Shown here one piece after another: positions 9,859 through 17,726 of a stretch of 64,000 nt of DNA. Origin of the DNA: Flavobacteriaceae bacterium (GTDB taxonomy: Bacteria > Bacteroidota > Bacteroidia > Flavobacteriales > Flavobacteriaceae); assembly GCA_029243165.1 (NCBI GenBank), contig JAQWSN010000027.1, forward strand, positions 1-64,000. Direction: 5' to 3'. The notes below the pieces were generated by a model. That model was given only the letters and a program-made list of their open reading frames with translations. It ran no database searches and was not told where the DNA came from. The translations under genes and the position numbers were made by a program. Positions within the stretch are counted from its first letter, which is position 1, and each line of letters opens with the position of its first letter.

Positions 9859-10146
9859 ACCATTGAAGATCAAATTAGTTTTACTTACAGCTCTTGCCTG
9901 CTTTTTTATCCTATGAATTTTTACAGAACGAAATCAAATTTTGAATAGAGCCGAGTAGCAAGATCGTCTTCAAGGATTTTGGATGACAAAATGCATTGCG
10001 AATTGGACAGGTTTGATCACCGAATTGCATAAAATTGGAATCTCAGTAGATGGGAAGGGGGGAAGAATTTTATACCCATGATAATTGGATGAAGCACAAT
10101 CAGCCCAATTTGTAAGGATCCAATAACTATACCGACACCCTAACCC
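9851..10146 (+). pseudogene. Decayed 5' fragment of an ADP-ribosylglycohydrolase-family gene
   Basis: An ATG overlaps the end of the preceding gene and starts a signal-peptide-like stretch (MNKPLKIKLVLLTALACFFIL) that stops at a TGA (9914). Read on in the same frame it gives RAE-stop-QDRLQGFW and then CIANWTGLITELHKIGI, which matches the intact protein at 23.1 kb (RAAYLDQLEGFW, CIANWTGLITEMDKIGI). After a frameshift near 10063 the match continues as FYTHDNW and NQPNL-stop-GSNNYTDT, where the intact copy has FYTREDW and NQPNLWGSNNYSDT-like residues. So at least three stops (9914, 9956 and the TAA replacing Trp) and a frameshift inactivate it, and the rest of the gene is missing. It was probably the last gene of this operon. 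Confidence 0.88.
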
Positions 10147-10220
10147 AAACTCAGGGGTGTGGGTTTTAGAAAACGGGTTTTTCTATTGTAACAGGGGGAA
10201 GGGTTTTGATACGTAATCCA

Positions 10221-10682
10221 TTAGATTATTTCAAGAATTTTACTTTCCATATTATTGAAAATAATAAAATCATTTATTTTTTTTCCAATTAGCAATTTAC
10301 CAATAGGGCTTTGGGATGAAATACAATGAAATACTTTAGAATTGATCTCACATGAATCAGCAGCTATGGCAATGTAATAGTTTGCTTTATCAGTAAAAAT
10401 TAGAGAACCTAGACTAATCCTATTTGAAGTTTTGAAATCTTTAATAGTCTTGAGTTTCTGATAATTTAACTCAATTTCACGAATTTGATTACCTAACTTT
10501 TCTCGTTCTAGCTGAATCATGGCCCTACCAGTTTCATGTTTATCACCTGCTGAGCTTTTTGCCTCAGAAGTTAAGTCCTTTTGTAAGTTTTCTTTCTGCT
10601 GTTCTAATACCCCCATTTTTTTCTCGAGTAGAGACCTACAATGATTAAAGAGTGCTTTTTTTAAAACAGAAACTTCAATCAT
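10221..10682 (-). CDS. GreA/GreB C-terminal-domain-like protein
   Basis: A 153-residue cytoplasmic protein. The N-terminal half is a charged coiled-coil helix (about residues 15-85) with SSAGDKHETGRAMIQLERE; the C-terminal half resembles the FKBP-like domain of Gre transcript-cleavage factors, with LGSLIFT early and SPIGKLLIGKKIND near the end (SPIG-x-x-L-x-G-K is the Gre motif). Flavobacterial homologues are often mislabelled 3-oxoacyl-ACP synthase. The ATG at 10682 overlaps the TGA of the next upstream small gene as ATGA, so the two are translationally coupled; a TTG two codons earlier is possible but less likely. It may act on RNA polymerase, but the acidic tip residues of true Gre factors were not verified. 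Confidence 0.72.
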   Translation of the reverse strand: MIEVSVLKKALFNHCRSLLEKKMGVLEQQKENLQKDLTSEAKSSAGDKHETGRAMIQLEREKLGNQIREIELNYQKLKTIKDFKTSNRISLGSLIFTDKANYYIAIAADSCEINSKVFHCISSQSPIGKLLIGKKINDFIIFNNMESKILEII

Positions 10683-10810
10683 CCCCAATTACCTATTAAA
10701 TAACCTAATAAAAAAGCAATAAGAACAAGTACTCTCATTTCAACTCCTAAACTTTTTGCAATTGAATCAACTGCAGCTAAAACCCATTCTTTAATCTTAT
10801 CTAAATCCAT
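10679..10810 (-). CDS. Small single-span membrane protein
   Basis: A 43-residue protein starting at the ATG at 10810 (MDLDKIKEWVLAAVDSIAKS) with one C-terminal hydrophobic helix (VLVLIAFLLGYLIGNWG). An amphipathic helix precedes the membrane segment. Its stop overlaps the start of the Gre-like gene by four bases, a strong sign that it is real. An upstream in-frame extension exists but adds an unlikely aromatic-rich stretch. Function unknown. Confidence 0.6.
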   Translation of the reverse strand: MDLDKIKEWVLAAVDSIAKSLGVEMRVLVLIAFLLGYLIGNWG

Positions 10811-10970
10811 AACATAAACATAAAACATATGAAAAAAATACAGGGGCAAAAGAGTGAGAAACCATTCTACCTTCAAACATAGTGGCTTTCCAAATAGCAA
10901 GATACGTTTGAAATGATAGCATACCCAAACACTTCAGTATTTTTTTAGTAGAATTGATTAAATTGTGTGT

Positions 10971-11075
10971 ATGAAAAAAAAATGGAGTACACCTAGTCAG
11001 ATCCTTTTTCAATTGGTTCTAATCATTATCATTTTATTTCTATTCAGACTTTACACGGGTAATATTAAATTTTAG
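10971..11075 (+). CDS. Possible 34-residue membrane peptide
   Basis: ATG AAA AAA AAA start, then WSTPSQILFQ followed by a strongly hydrophobic helix (LVLIIIILFLF) and a short basic tail ending in TAG. Lys-rich N-terminus plus one transmembrane helix is the usual form of real small membrane proteins, but a sequence this short could be chance. It lies between genes on the opposite strand. No function can be assigned. Confidence 0.4.
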   Translation: MKKKWSTPSQILFQLVLIIIILFLFRLYTGNIKF

Positions 11076-11115
11076 TAGCAATGGAAGCAAAAAAATTGCT
11101 TCTAATCTATTGATA

Positions 11116-12207
11116 TCATTGCCCTATCCTAAAATTCTCTTCTAAACCTTCTCGAAAACCCCAATAAGCTTTTTTAGGCTCCAATTGTTCATCAAATAGG
11201 GTGGGCCAGTCTTTTATTTTAAAGAAAGATTTAATCCATGTATCACGATCATTAAACCCCCAAAAAGTTATTCCATAACGTTGTGCTTTTGGAACAGCTT
11301 CGTGATAGAGAGTCACTAAACGTTTGAATTTATTTGCTTGGGCTTGAGCCATTTCAGCTGAATAGTTTTCATACTCTTGTATCCCTCCTGATATGCTATC
11401 ATTGTGTTTATTAAAAATTAGATCTACTTCTGATAGGTGAATTTTTAATCCAGTAGAAGCTGCTTTTTTAAGACATTTTAGAATAAGACTATCCGGAATA
11501 TCCATTCTGTAGTGCATTTGAAATCCAATTCCCGTTAAAGGGGTATTCTGACTTTTTAACTTTTCAACTAATGCCAGAAGGCCGTTTAGTTTGAGGGTGT
11601 CACGTTCTAAATTGAAATCATTGATAAACAAATCAACATTTGGATCTGCTGCATGTGCAGCTTCCAGTGCCTGTGCGACATAGCTAGGTCCAATGGCTTT
11701 AAGCCACTCTGTTTTTCGTAATTCCCCTCCTCGAGTTTCTAGGGGCTCATTAATAACATCCCAGCCACTCACCTTACCTTTGTATTTTGAAACTACTGTT
11801 GTGATGTACTCTTTTAAAAACTTTTTACCCCAAAGGGAATCCTTAACCAATTTATCTTTTACCCATTGAGGTGTCCCACTGTGCCAAATCAGAGCATGAC
11901 CAAAGAGTCGCATATTGTTTTTTTGAGAGAAGTTTACTAAGGCATCTGTCTCCTTCCAAGTAAAGTCATTTTCCGTAGGCAGCAGACGAAACATTTTCAT
12001 GCTGTTTTCTGAGGTGAGACTATTAAATTCTTTTTTAGTAATCTCTAACTTTTTTTGGTCTGCTAGCGTAGATTTTAAATTTATGGCTGTACCAATAGGA
12101 TAATCACTCACATTTTTTAGTCCCTTTTGGCTGAAGTTGGTGTTACAATTTGTAAAACCCATAAAAAGTAGCCCTATTAAAAATTGTATTTTTCTAGATT
12201 GTGTCAT
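11116..12207 (-). CDS. GH10 endo-1,4-beta-xylanase, lipoprotein
   Basis: Glycoside hydrolase family 10 enzyme, 363 residues, retaining endo-beta-1,4-xylanase. The ATG at 12207 gives a lipoprotein signal (IGLLFMGFTNC, Cys21), so it is likely surface- or periplasm-anchored. Visible GH10 landmarks: SENSMKMF near residue 66, GHALIWHSGTPQW near 103, acid/base Glu154 in WDVINEPL, and nucleophile Glu260 in HLSEVDL, which replaces the common TELD form. WGFNDRDTW near the C-terminus is the usual substrate-binding Trp loop. No accessory binding module is present and length fits a single catalytic domain. It would cut xylan or mixed-linkage xylans into oligosaccharides; it is not in an obvious operon with the SusCD pair. 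Confidence 0.92.
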   Translation of the reverse strand: MTQSRKIQFLIGLLFMGFTNCNTNFSQKGLKNVSDYPIGTAINLKSTLADQKKLEITKKEFNSLTSENSMKMFRLLPTENDFTWKETDALVNFSQKNNMRLFGHALIWHSGTPQWVKDKLVKDSLWGKKFLKEYITTVVSKYKGKVSGWDVINEPLETRGGELRKTEWLKAIGPSYVAQALEAAHAADPNVDLFINDFNLERDTLKLNGLLALVEKLKSQNTPLTGIGFQMHYRMDIPDSLILKCLKKAASTGLKIHLSEVDLIFNKHNDSISGGIQEYENYSAEMAQAQANKFKRLVTLYHEAVPKAQRYGITFWGFNDRDTWIKSFFKIKDWPTLFDEQLEPKKAYWGFREGLEENFRIGQ

Positions 12208-12263
12208 CAAATTTAAAATTGATCATAAATTTACAAGATTTCTTTAATCACAATAACGAATCT

Positions 12264-12581
12264 GATAAGTTCTATGGAAAAGTAAAGTATGGAATGAGTC
12301 ATCTATCAGTAAGAGAATGTCAACTAATCTACGATAGTGAAGCAGTGTGTAAGTAGGTAACCAAGCATTTAGATAAAGATGTAGACTATGGCGTTTTTGA
12401 TATTGAGGATTAAGGAAACGGAGATATTAATGATCAAGAAATGTGGGGGGTATTATGCAAAAAATACACCTGTCTGCTTACCTATGAGATGTGGGAGCTA
12501 AGTGAGTTTTGGGAAACATCTTTCAAGATAATGACAAGGGCAATTCCAGCTACTCACCCAATTAAAAAAAAGCATCGGTAA
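12264..12581 (+). pseudogene. Decayed reading frame with EF-hand-like segment
   Basis: One frame stays readable for 106 codons with only two internal stops (TAG at 12354 and TAA at 12411) and a final TAA at 12579. It reads like protein: KYGMSHLSVRECQLIYDSE before the first stop, VTKHLDKDVDYGVFDIED, then GNGDINDQEMWGVLCKKYTC and EMWELSEFWETSF. The DIED-x-GNGDINDQEMW stretch resembles a calcium-binding EF-hand loop. The frame is also open for some codons upstream to about 12219. I do not recognise the family. Stop codons inside otherwise protein-like sequence suggest a dead gene, but a non-coding region cannot be excluded. Confidence 0.42.
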
Positions 12582-12668
12582 ATACGCTCCATCCTGTTTA
12601 TCAATAATTCATTTTAAAATTTTTGAGAAATTCTTTAACTTGGGCTTATTAACCATAAATCAATTAAA

Positions 12669-13340
12669 ATGAATTACGATCGTAGAAAATTTTTTACTTC
12701 AATCGCATTAGGTGTAGGTGCTACTGCATTCCCTAATTTTATTGAAGATTTTGACCAGCTTGATCCTGTCAAAACAAGTACTGACATCAATCAAGAGGAC
12801 GTCTCGCTTTGGTTTAAAAAAATTAAGGGTGAACACCGTGTTGCCTATGACGGAAGTCAACCACACAACACCCTCCCCATTGTTTGGAACTGGGCTTTTT
12901 TGGAATCCAATAATTCTTTAGGAGTAAAAGATTCAAACATGACTGCAATGACGGTTCTAAGACACGCAGGGATCGTGTTTGCATTTAATTCTTCTGTATG
13001 GGAGAAGTTCAAGCTAGGAGAGTTGGTTTCTTTTAACGATAACCAAACCGGGAAACCCTCGCTGAGAAATACCGTTTATGAACCTATGGAAGGGGATATG
13101 CCACTACCTCCAATACAAGGAATTAAGGACCTGCAAAATCGAGGATCGATGTTTTGTGTTTGTGATTTGGCAACAAAAGTTTACGGATCAGCTGTTGCAA
13201 GCAAAATGAACTTAAATCCTGATGAAGTGTACAAGGAAATGATTGAAGGGATCTTACCAGGCATTAAACTGGTTCCTTCTGGTGTCATGGCATTAGGACG
13301 TGCTCAAAACGAAAATTGCGCATACATATTTGCAGGCTAA
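12669..13340 (+). CDS. Tat-exported DsrE-like protein
   Basis: A 223-residue protein with a twin-arginine signal (YDRRKFFTSIALGVGATAF), so it is likely exported folded. The body looks like the DsrE/DsrF sulfur-relay fold: AMTVLRHAGIVFAFNSSVWEKFKLGE, then FCVCDLATKVYG, and the C-terminal GILPGIKLVPSGVMALGRAQNENCAYIF that in this family forms the last strands. CVCD carries the cysteines that could act in sulfur chemistry, but that is inference. Family members are often annotated only as Tat-pathway signal proteins. It stands alone; the neighbouring genes give no functional clue. Confidence 0.68.
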   Translation: MNYDRRKFFTSIALGVGATAFPNFIEDFDQLDPVKTSTDINQEDVSLWFKKIKGEHRVAYDGSQPHNTLPIVWNWAFLESNNSLGVKDSNMTAMTVLRHAGIVFAFNSSVWEKFKLGELVSFNDNQTGKPSLRNTVYEPMEGDMPLPPIQGIKDLQNRGSMFCVCDLATKVYGSAVASKMNLNPDEVYKEMIEGILPGIKLVPSGVMALGRAQNENCAYIFAG

Positions 13341-13504
13341 CAGAATAAATTCCAAAACTCAAAATAGAGTTTTCGAATAGGTTGGTATTCTGTAATCAAA
13401 TCAGAACTTCCCAGTTTAGATAGTTGACCGCTTTTTTTAAAAAAAAAGTAGTGCCAAACAAAAAGGGCTTCTATTTTTACTGGCTCGTTTATTATGTGTA
13501 TCAT
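13337..13504 (-). CDS. Doubtful 55-residue hypothetical protein
   Basis: An ATG at 13504 on the minus strand starts INEPVKIEALFVWHYFFF and ends after EFWNLFC at a TAG that overlaps the end of the DsrE-like gene. The first dozen residues look protein-like; the rest, including a run from a poly-A tract, does not. It lies in the only gap between two plus-strand genes. It may be a fragment or chance. Confidence 0.22.
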   Translation of the reverse strand: MIHIINEPVKIEALFVWHYFFFKKSGQLSKLGSSDLITEYQPIRKLYFEFWNLFC

Positions 13505-13534
13505 TAGGGATTCACCTAAAATAAAAAATCTGAC

Positions 13535-15283
13535 TTGAAAAAAAATCAAAGTAAACCCAAAGTATCCCTACTAGAAGCCTTTACCTCAATAATATGGCCC
13601 AGAAGAAAAATGGTTTTTATCGGGTTAGTACTCATTGTAATTAGTAAAATAGCAAGTTTTGTAGCCCCCCTTTCTCTGAAAATATTAATGGATGAAATCA
13701 TTCCAAACAAAGAGTTAGACCGATTAAAAATTCTAATAGCTGTTGTAATTACTGCCATCATAATACAGTCAATCACCTCTTTTTTATTGACAAAAATTCT
13801 TTCGGTTCAAGCCCAATTCCTAATTGCAGAGTTAAGGACACAGGTACAAAAAAAAATACTTGGATTACCCATCACGTTTTTTGACAATACCAAATCTGGG
13901 GCTTTAGTCTCTAGGATCATGACAGATGTCGAAGGGGTTAGAAATTTGATAGGAACCGGTTTGGTACAATTGGTAGGTGGAGCCATTACCGCTGTAGTCT
14001 CTTTAATACTATTACTGCAAATAAGTGTTTCCATGACTTTATTTACACTCATACCCTTAGCCATTTTCGCAGTAATTGCCTTAAAAGCTTTTAAGATAAT
14101 TAGACCCATCTTTAGGGCAAGAGGAAAAATCAATGCAGAAGTAAAGGGAAGACTCACCGAAACCCTAGGTGGTATTCGGGTGATCAAAGGATTCAACGCA
14201 GCTGAACAAGAGGCTCAGGTATTTGAAAAAGGAGTAAATGAACTATTTGTCAATGTAGAGAAAAGTCTGACTGCAACCGCATTTATGACCTCTTCTGCTA
14301 CATTTTTATTAGGACTTGCCACCACCGGAATCATGGGCATAAGTGGATTTAAAATCATGACAGAAACTTTGACCTTGGGAGAATTCCTAAGCTTTACCTT
14401 TTTATTAGGACTCATGATAGCTCCAATAGTTCAAATGAGTAATATCGGAAGCCAGCTCACTGAAGCTTTAGCCGGTCTTGACCGAACGCAGGAACTCATG
14501 AACGAAACCAGTGAAACAGATGACCCTCAGCGAAATATCGCTTTAAAAAAGATACAAGGAGCCATAACCTTTAAAGAGGTTTCTTTTGCCTATGAAGAAG
14601 AAAAAGAGGTATTGCACAGCATAAATTTTTCTGCTAAAGCTGGAGAAACCATCGCACTGGTTGGTAGTTCAGGATCTGGAAAATCTACCATTGCTGGATT
14701 AGTGGCCACTTTTATCAATCCCGATCAAGGAGACATAACCGTTGATGGGTTTCCACTCAGAGAAGTAACCTTAGAGAGCTACAGAAAACAATTGGGGGTA
14801 GTCTTACAAGACGAATTTCTATTCGAGGGTACCATCAAGGAAAATATTTTGTACGCCAGACCCAATGCCTCAGATGAAAGTCTTTTAGAAGCAGTAAACG
14901 CAGCTTATGTCAATGAATTTACCGATCGTTTTGACGCTGGATTAGATACTTTAATTGGAGAAAGGGGAGTAAAATTATCGGGGGGACAAAGACAGAGAAT
15001 TGCCATAGCAAGAGCTATTTTAGCCGATCCTTCTATCTTAATACTTGACGAAGCTACCTCTAATTTAGACACAGAAAGTGAAGCGCTAATTCAAAAAAGT
15101 TTGGCTACCCTTACCCAAGGAAGAACCACTTTTGTTATTGCTCATAGACTAAGTACAATTAGAAAAGCACACAAAATACTTGTCATTGAAGGAGGTAGAA
15201 TTGCAGAGCAAGGAACGCATGACCAACTCATTGAAGCAAAGGGTAGGTATTTTGATTTATTTACTTATCAGGCTAAAATTTAG
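13535..15283 (+). CDS. ABC exporter, MsbA-type fused membrane/ATPase half-transporter
   Basis: A 582-residue half-transporter that would homodimerise in the inner membrane and export lipids, lipid A precursors or drugs. The first 320 residues are the ABC transmembrane domain with six helices and the IMTDVEGVRNLIGTG coupling segment. The ATPase domain follows: Walker A GSSGSGKST near residue 378, Q-loop VLQDEFLFEGTIKENI, signature LSGGQRQRIAIARA near 482, Walker B ILILDEATS near 503, and the switch His in VIAHRLS. The start is a TTG (MKKNQSK); the next Met lies inside the first membrane helix. MsbA-type is preferred, but the sequence alone does not fix the substrate. Confidence 0.9.
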   Translation: MKKNQSKPKVSLLEAFTSIIWPRRKMVFIGLVLIVISKIASFVAPLSLKILMDEIIPNKELDRLKILIAVVITAIIIQSITSFLLTKILSVQAQFLIAELRTQVQKKILGLPITFFDNTKSGALVSRIMTDVEGVRNLIGTGLVQLVGGAITAVVSLILLLQISVSMTLFTLIPLAIFAVIALKAFKIIRPIFRARGKINAEVKGRLTETLGGIRVIKGFNAAEQEAQVFEKGVNELFVNVEKSLTATAFMTSSATFLLGLATTGIMGISGFKIMTETLTLGEFLSFTFLLGLMIAPIVQMSNIGSQLTEALAGLDRTQELMNETSETDDPQRNIALKKIQGAITFKEVSFAYEEEKEVLHSINFSAKAGETIALVGSSGSGKSTIAGLVATFINPDQGDITVDGFPLREVTLESYRKQLGVVLQDEFLFEGTIKENILYARPNASDESLLEAVNAAYVNEFTDRFDAGLDTLIGERGVKLSGGQRQRIAIARAILADPSILILDEATSNLDTESEALIQKSLATLTQGRTTFVIAHRLSTIRKAHKILVIEGGRIAEQGTHDQLIEAKGRYFDLFTYQAKI

Positions 15284-15407
15284 ACTCCCACACCATTTAA
15301 CCTCAAGAAATTAAAAAATTTCAAATTCGCTTACTTCAAAATCAATACCCAAATGCTTGAGCTGCATTAGTTTTTATCTGTATATTGTTTTTTAACTAAT
15401 TTTTTTT

Positions 15408-16298
15408 ATGAAAAAATCATCTTTATTACTACTCAGTTTGTTTATCACTTTTAGCTGCACACAAAAAAAACAAAAAAGTGAACCCGCTTCTAAACCAAGT
15501 GCTGAAACCCTTATGGCAGAATCAATGCAACGATTTTCATCTGCATGGAATCAAGGAAATGCGGAAGAAATCTCAAAAGAATTTACAGCCGATGCAATTC
15601 GAATTGTTTCCAATCCTCTAAGTCCAATTGTAGGACAAGAGTCCATTTTAAAGTCTTTTGATGCCGTCTTTTCAGAAGGAAGCGATTTGGAAAACAGCCA
15701 CATCGAAATAACCGTAACCGAAACTCGTTCCGTATCAGAGGATATTTATTTAGGAGCAGGAAGTTTTGCCATATTAAGCCCAGAAAATGAAATTTTAGAA
15801 CAAGGAAAATGGGGAAATGTTTTTAAATATGACAACGGACAAATTAAATTTCTAATGGAGTCTGCTCACAGACAACCCAAAGAAGCAAACGGATCAGAGA
15901 CAGAAACTGTTTTAGAAAACTCCATTGCTTCTGATGAACCGCATTTTGACAAAATAGTACTTTCGGTAAAAAATTACATCGAGAATAGCAACAGTAAAAA
16001 TAGTGAAGGAATTTCAATGTTATTTACAGAAGAGGGGATTCAAAGCGTAGATGGAAAGGACGGAATTATTATGGGACGTCAACAAATAAAAGATACCGAA
16101 ATTTATGCTGACGGAAATGAATTAAATGCTAACGTAATGGGCTATCGCTATTTAGGAAATAATATTGCCATTGCCTATGGAAATTGGTCTTCTACCTCTG
16201 ATGATAACGCAAAAGTCACAGGTCAATGGGGAAACCTTTTCAAAATTGAAGGGGATGAAGCCTTACTCATCATGGAGTCTGCTGGGATGATCCAATAG
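15408..16298 (+). CDS. Lipoprotein with two tandem NTF2-like (SnoaL/DUF4440) domains
   Basis: A 296-residue lipoprotein (signal ending ITFSC, Cys17). After a Lys/Ser-rich linker come two related domains. Domain 1 (about 35-150) has RFSSAWNQGNAEEISKEFT, IVGQESILKSF and GKWGNVFKYDNGQIKFLMES; domain 2 (about 180-296) repeats the plan with ISMLFTEEGIQ, MGRQQIKDTE and GQWGNLFKIEGDEALLIMES. The shared G-x-WGN-x-FK ending shows an internal duplication. This cone-shaped fold can be a ketosteroid-isomerase-like enzyme or just a binding domain; no catalytic residues could be assigned. A terminator follows directly. Confidence 0.75.
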   Translation: MKKSSLLLLSLFITFSCTQKKQKSEPASKPSAETLMAESMQRFSSAWNQGNAEEISKEFTADAIRIVSNPLSPIVGQESILKSFDAVFSEGSDLENSHIEITVTETRSVSEDIYLGAGSFAILSPENEILEQGKWGNVFKYDNGQIKFLMESAHRQPKEANGSETETVLENSIASDEPHFDKIVLSVKNYIENSNSKNSEGISMLFTEEGIQSVDGKDGIIMGRQQIKDTEIYADGNELNANVMGYRYLGNNIAIAYGNWSSTSDDNAKVTGQWGNLFKIEGDEALLIMESAGMIQ

Positions 16299-16310
16299 TC
16301 TTTGCAAAAT

Positions 16311-16345
16311 AAAAAAAACCTCCCAAGTGGAGGGTTTTTTTATGC
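16311..16345 (+). terminator. Terminator between convergent genes
   Basis: A-tract, CCTCC, a five-base loop, GGAGG, one bulged G and a T-tract. The stem is short but is flanked by A and T runs on both sides, so it could serve the lipoprotein gene on the plus strand and the zinc enzyme on the minus strand. Confidence 0.6.
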
Positions 16346-16385
16346 AATACCTCCAGTAAAGTGTAATACCACGCACCTGGCTTTC

Positions 16386-17447
16386 CTAATTTTCCAAAAA
16401 GCTGACGCACATCAAAGAATCATTACTATTAGTTGGAGGAGTCCCTTTCATGTACAATATGGTTCCTGACCGTGGAGTCACTATTTCTTCCAGTTGCTCT
16501 CCAAATTCGTCAGTAATGTAACCTACTACTTCTCCTTTTACAACTTCATCACCCGCTTTAAATGCACTGTAAAAAATACCTTGTACGGTTGATCGGACAT
16601 AAATCTGATTGTTTAGTTTTTTAATTTTAGGAGAAACAAAAGCAACCTTTGAGTCGTACATTTCAAGTTTTTGGAGCAACCTGTAAAGTCCCGTTTTGAT
16701 TCTCTTTACCGCTTCAGGCTGAACATTACCCAATTTTCCGCTTTCAAAACTTAAGGCAATTTTACCCACCTGGCAGGCTTGCTTAAAAGCATACTTTGCC
16801 GGTTCGTCTTCTTTTATGGTGTAAGGATAAGAGACTACGTATTCAAATCCGCTGAATTCACTAAGTTCTTTGGTCTTCTGGGTTATTTCTGGGTAGTTTT
16901 TATTATCATAGTAGCACACAAAAGGGAGTAAATCTTCCGAGGCATCACCGCCGTGAATGTCGAGAAAAATATCACTCACCGGAATGATTTTCGTACTGAT
17001 AAAATCAACTATTTGTTCTGAAACTGTTCCCTCATCATCCCCAGGAAAAATTCTATTTATGTTCTTTTTATCCAAAGGATTAATGTACGGGGTTCTTGTG
17101 TAAAACGATCCCATATTAGTAATGGGCAAAACAATCAAAGTTCCTGACAACTCCTCAGGATTCAATTCTTGAATCATGTCTTGGATGGCAATGATCGGAG
17201 GATATTCAAATCCATGAACACCCGCTAGAAGGGTAAAAACCTTACCCGTTTGTTTCCCTTTGATGATCAGCACAGGAAGAGAAGTCTCGTTCCCACTCGT
17301 GTCTGTAAATTCCAATTTGAATTTATGTGTCGTGGCCCTTTTGGAGTCCGCAAAAGCACGATCAAATTGACTTTGTGAAAAGGAAAAAACACTTGTTAGT
17401 ATCAGAAAAAAAATAAAGTAACGATCAGAAATTGTTTTAGAAATCAT
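16386..17447 (-). CDS. Succinylglutamate desuccinylase/aspartoacylase-family zinc hydrolase, exported
   Basis: A 353-residue member of the AstE/AspA branch of M14-like zinc hydrolases, which remove acyl groups from amino acids. Zinc-binding and catalytic features: GVHGFEYP (His and Glu ligands), the RIFPGD segment, LDIHGGD (third zinc ligand), and ALSFESGKLG, whose Glu should be catalytic. A C-terminal barrel-like domain ends with TPRSGTILYMKGTPP. The ATG at 17447 gives a signal peptide (MISKTISDRYFIFFLILTSV), so I prefer it over the earlier ATG at 17528, which would add 27 mostly basic and aromatic residues. The protein is therefore periplasmic or secreted. The substrate is unknown. Confidence 0.8.
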   Translation of the reverse strand: MISKTISDRYFIFFLILTSVFSFSQSQFDRAFADSKRATTHKFKLEFTDTSGNETSLPVLIIKGKQTGKVFTLLAGVHGFEYPPIIAIQDMIQELNPEELSGTLIVLPITNMGSFYTRTPYINPLDKKNINRIFPGDDEGTVSEQIVDFISTKIIPVSDIFLDIHGGDASEDLLPFVCYYDNKNYPEITQKTKELSEFSGFEYVVSYPYTIKEDEPAKYAFKQACQVGKIALSFESGKLGNVQPEAVKRIKTGLYRLLQKLEMYDSKVAFVSPKIKKLNNQIYVRSTVQGIFYSAFKAGDEVVKGEVVGYITDEFGEQLEEIVTPRSGTILYMKGTPPTNSNDSLMCVSFLEN

Positions 17448-17726
17448 TCGTGTGAGTTTAAAAAAAAATTTCTCAAAGTTACTTAAAATTAATGGGGGGA
17501 TACAATTCCTTTTTTTACAAAACCGCATAGGTGTAAACCACTTTAACGAGGAGCAACTTGACCCTTAAAAGAAAAATAGCTCAGTAAAATAAGAGACTGT
17601 TTAGAAAAAATATTTTCAAATTTTATTTACTATTTGGGGTTTAAAAGCAACTCATTTTTCGGCTCATTTTAACATTTCTGAGAGTCTTTTTTACCTACAT
17701 TTAAATTAAATTTTAATTCGATTCTT

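Noticed and set aside
9903-9960. Functional short secreted peptide from the pseudogene's ATG
   Set aside because: The match with the intact ADP-ribosylglycohydrolase beyond the stops shows decay rather than a designed peptide.
10797-11012. 71-codon minus-strand frame near the Gre-like gene
   Set aside because: Cys/His/Phe-rich nonsense composition; overlaps the better small peptide and the small membrane gene.
12354-12413. TAG/TAA stops read as sense codons (recoding)
   Set aside because: Other genes in the window use TAG and TAA as ordinary stops; decay is simpler.
13807-14196. 129-codon minus-strand frame inside the ABC exporter
   Set aside because: Shadow of the transporter; no domain or signal.
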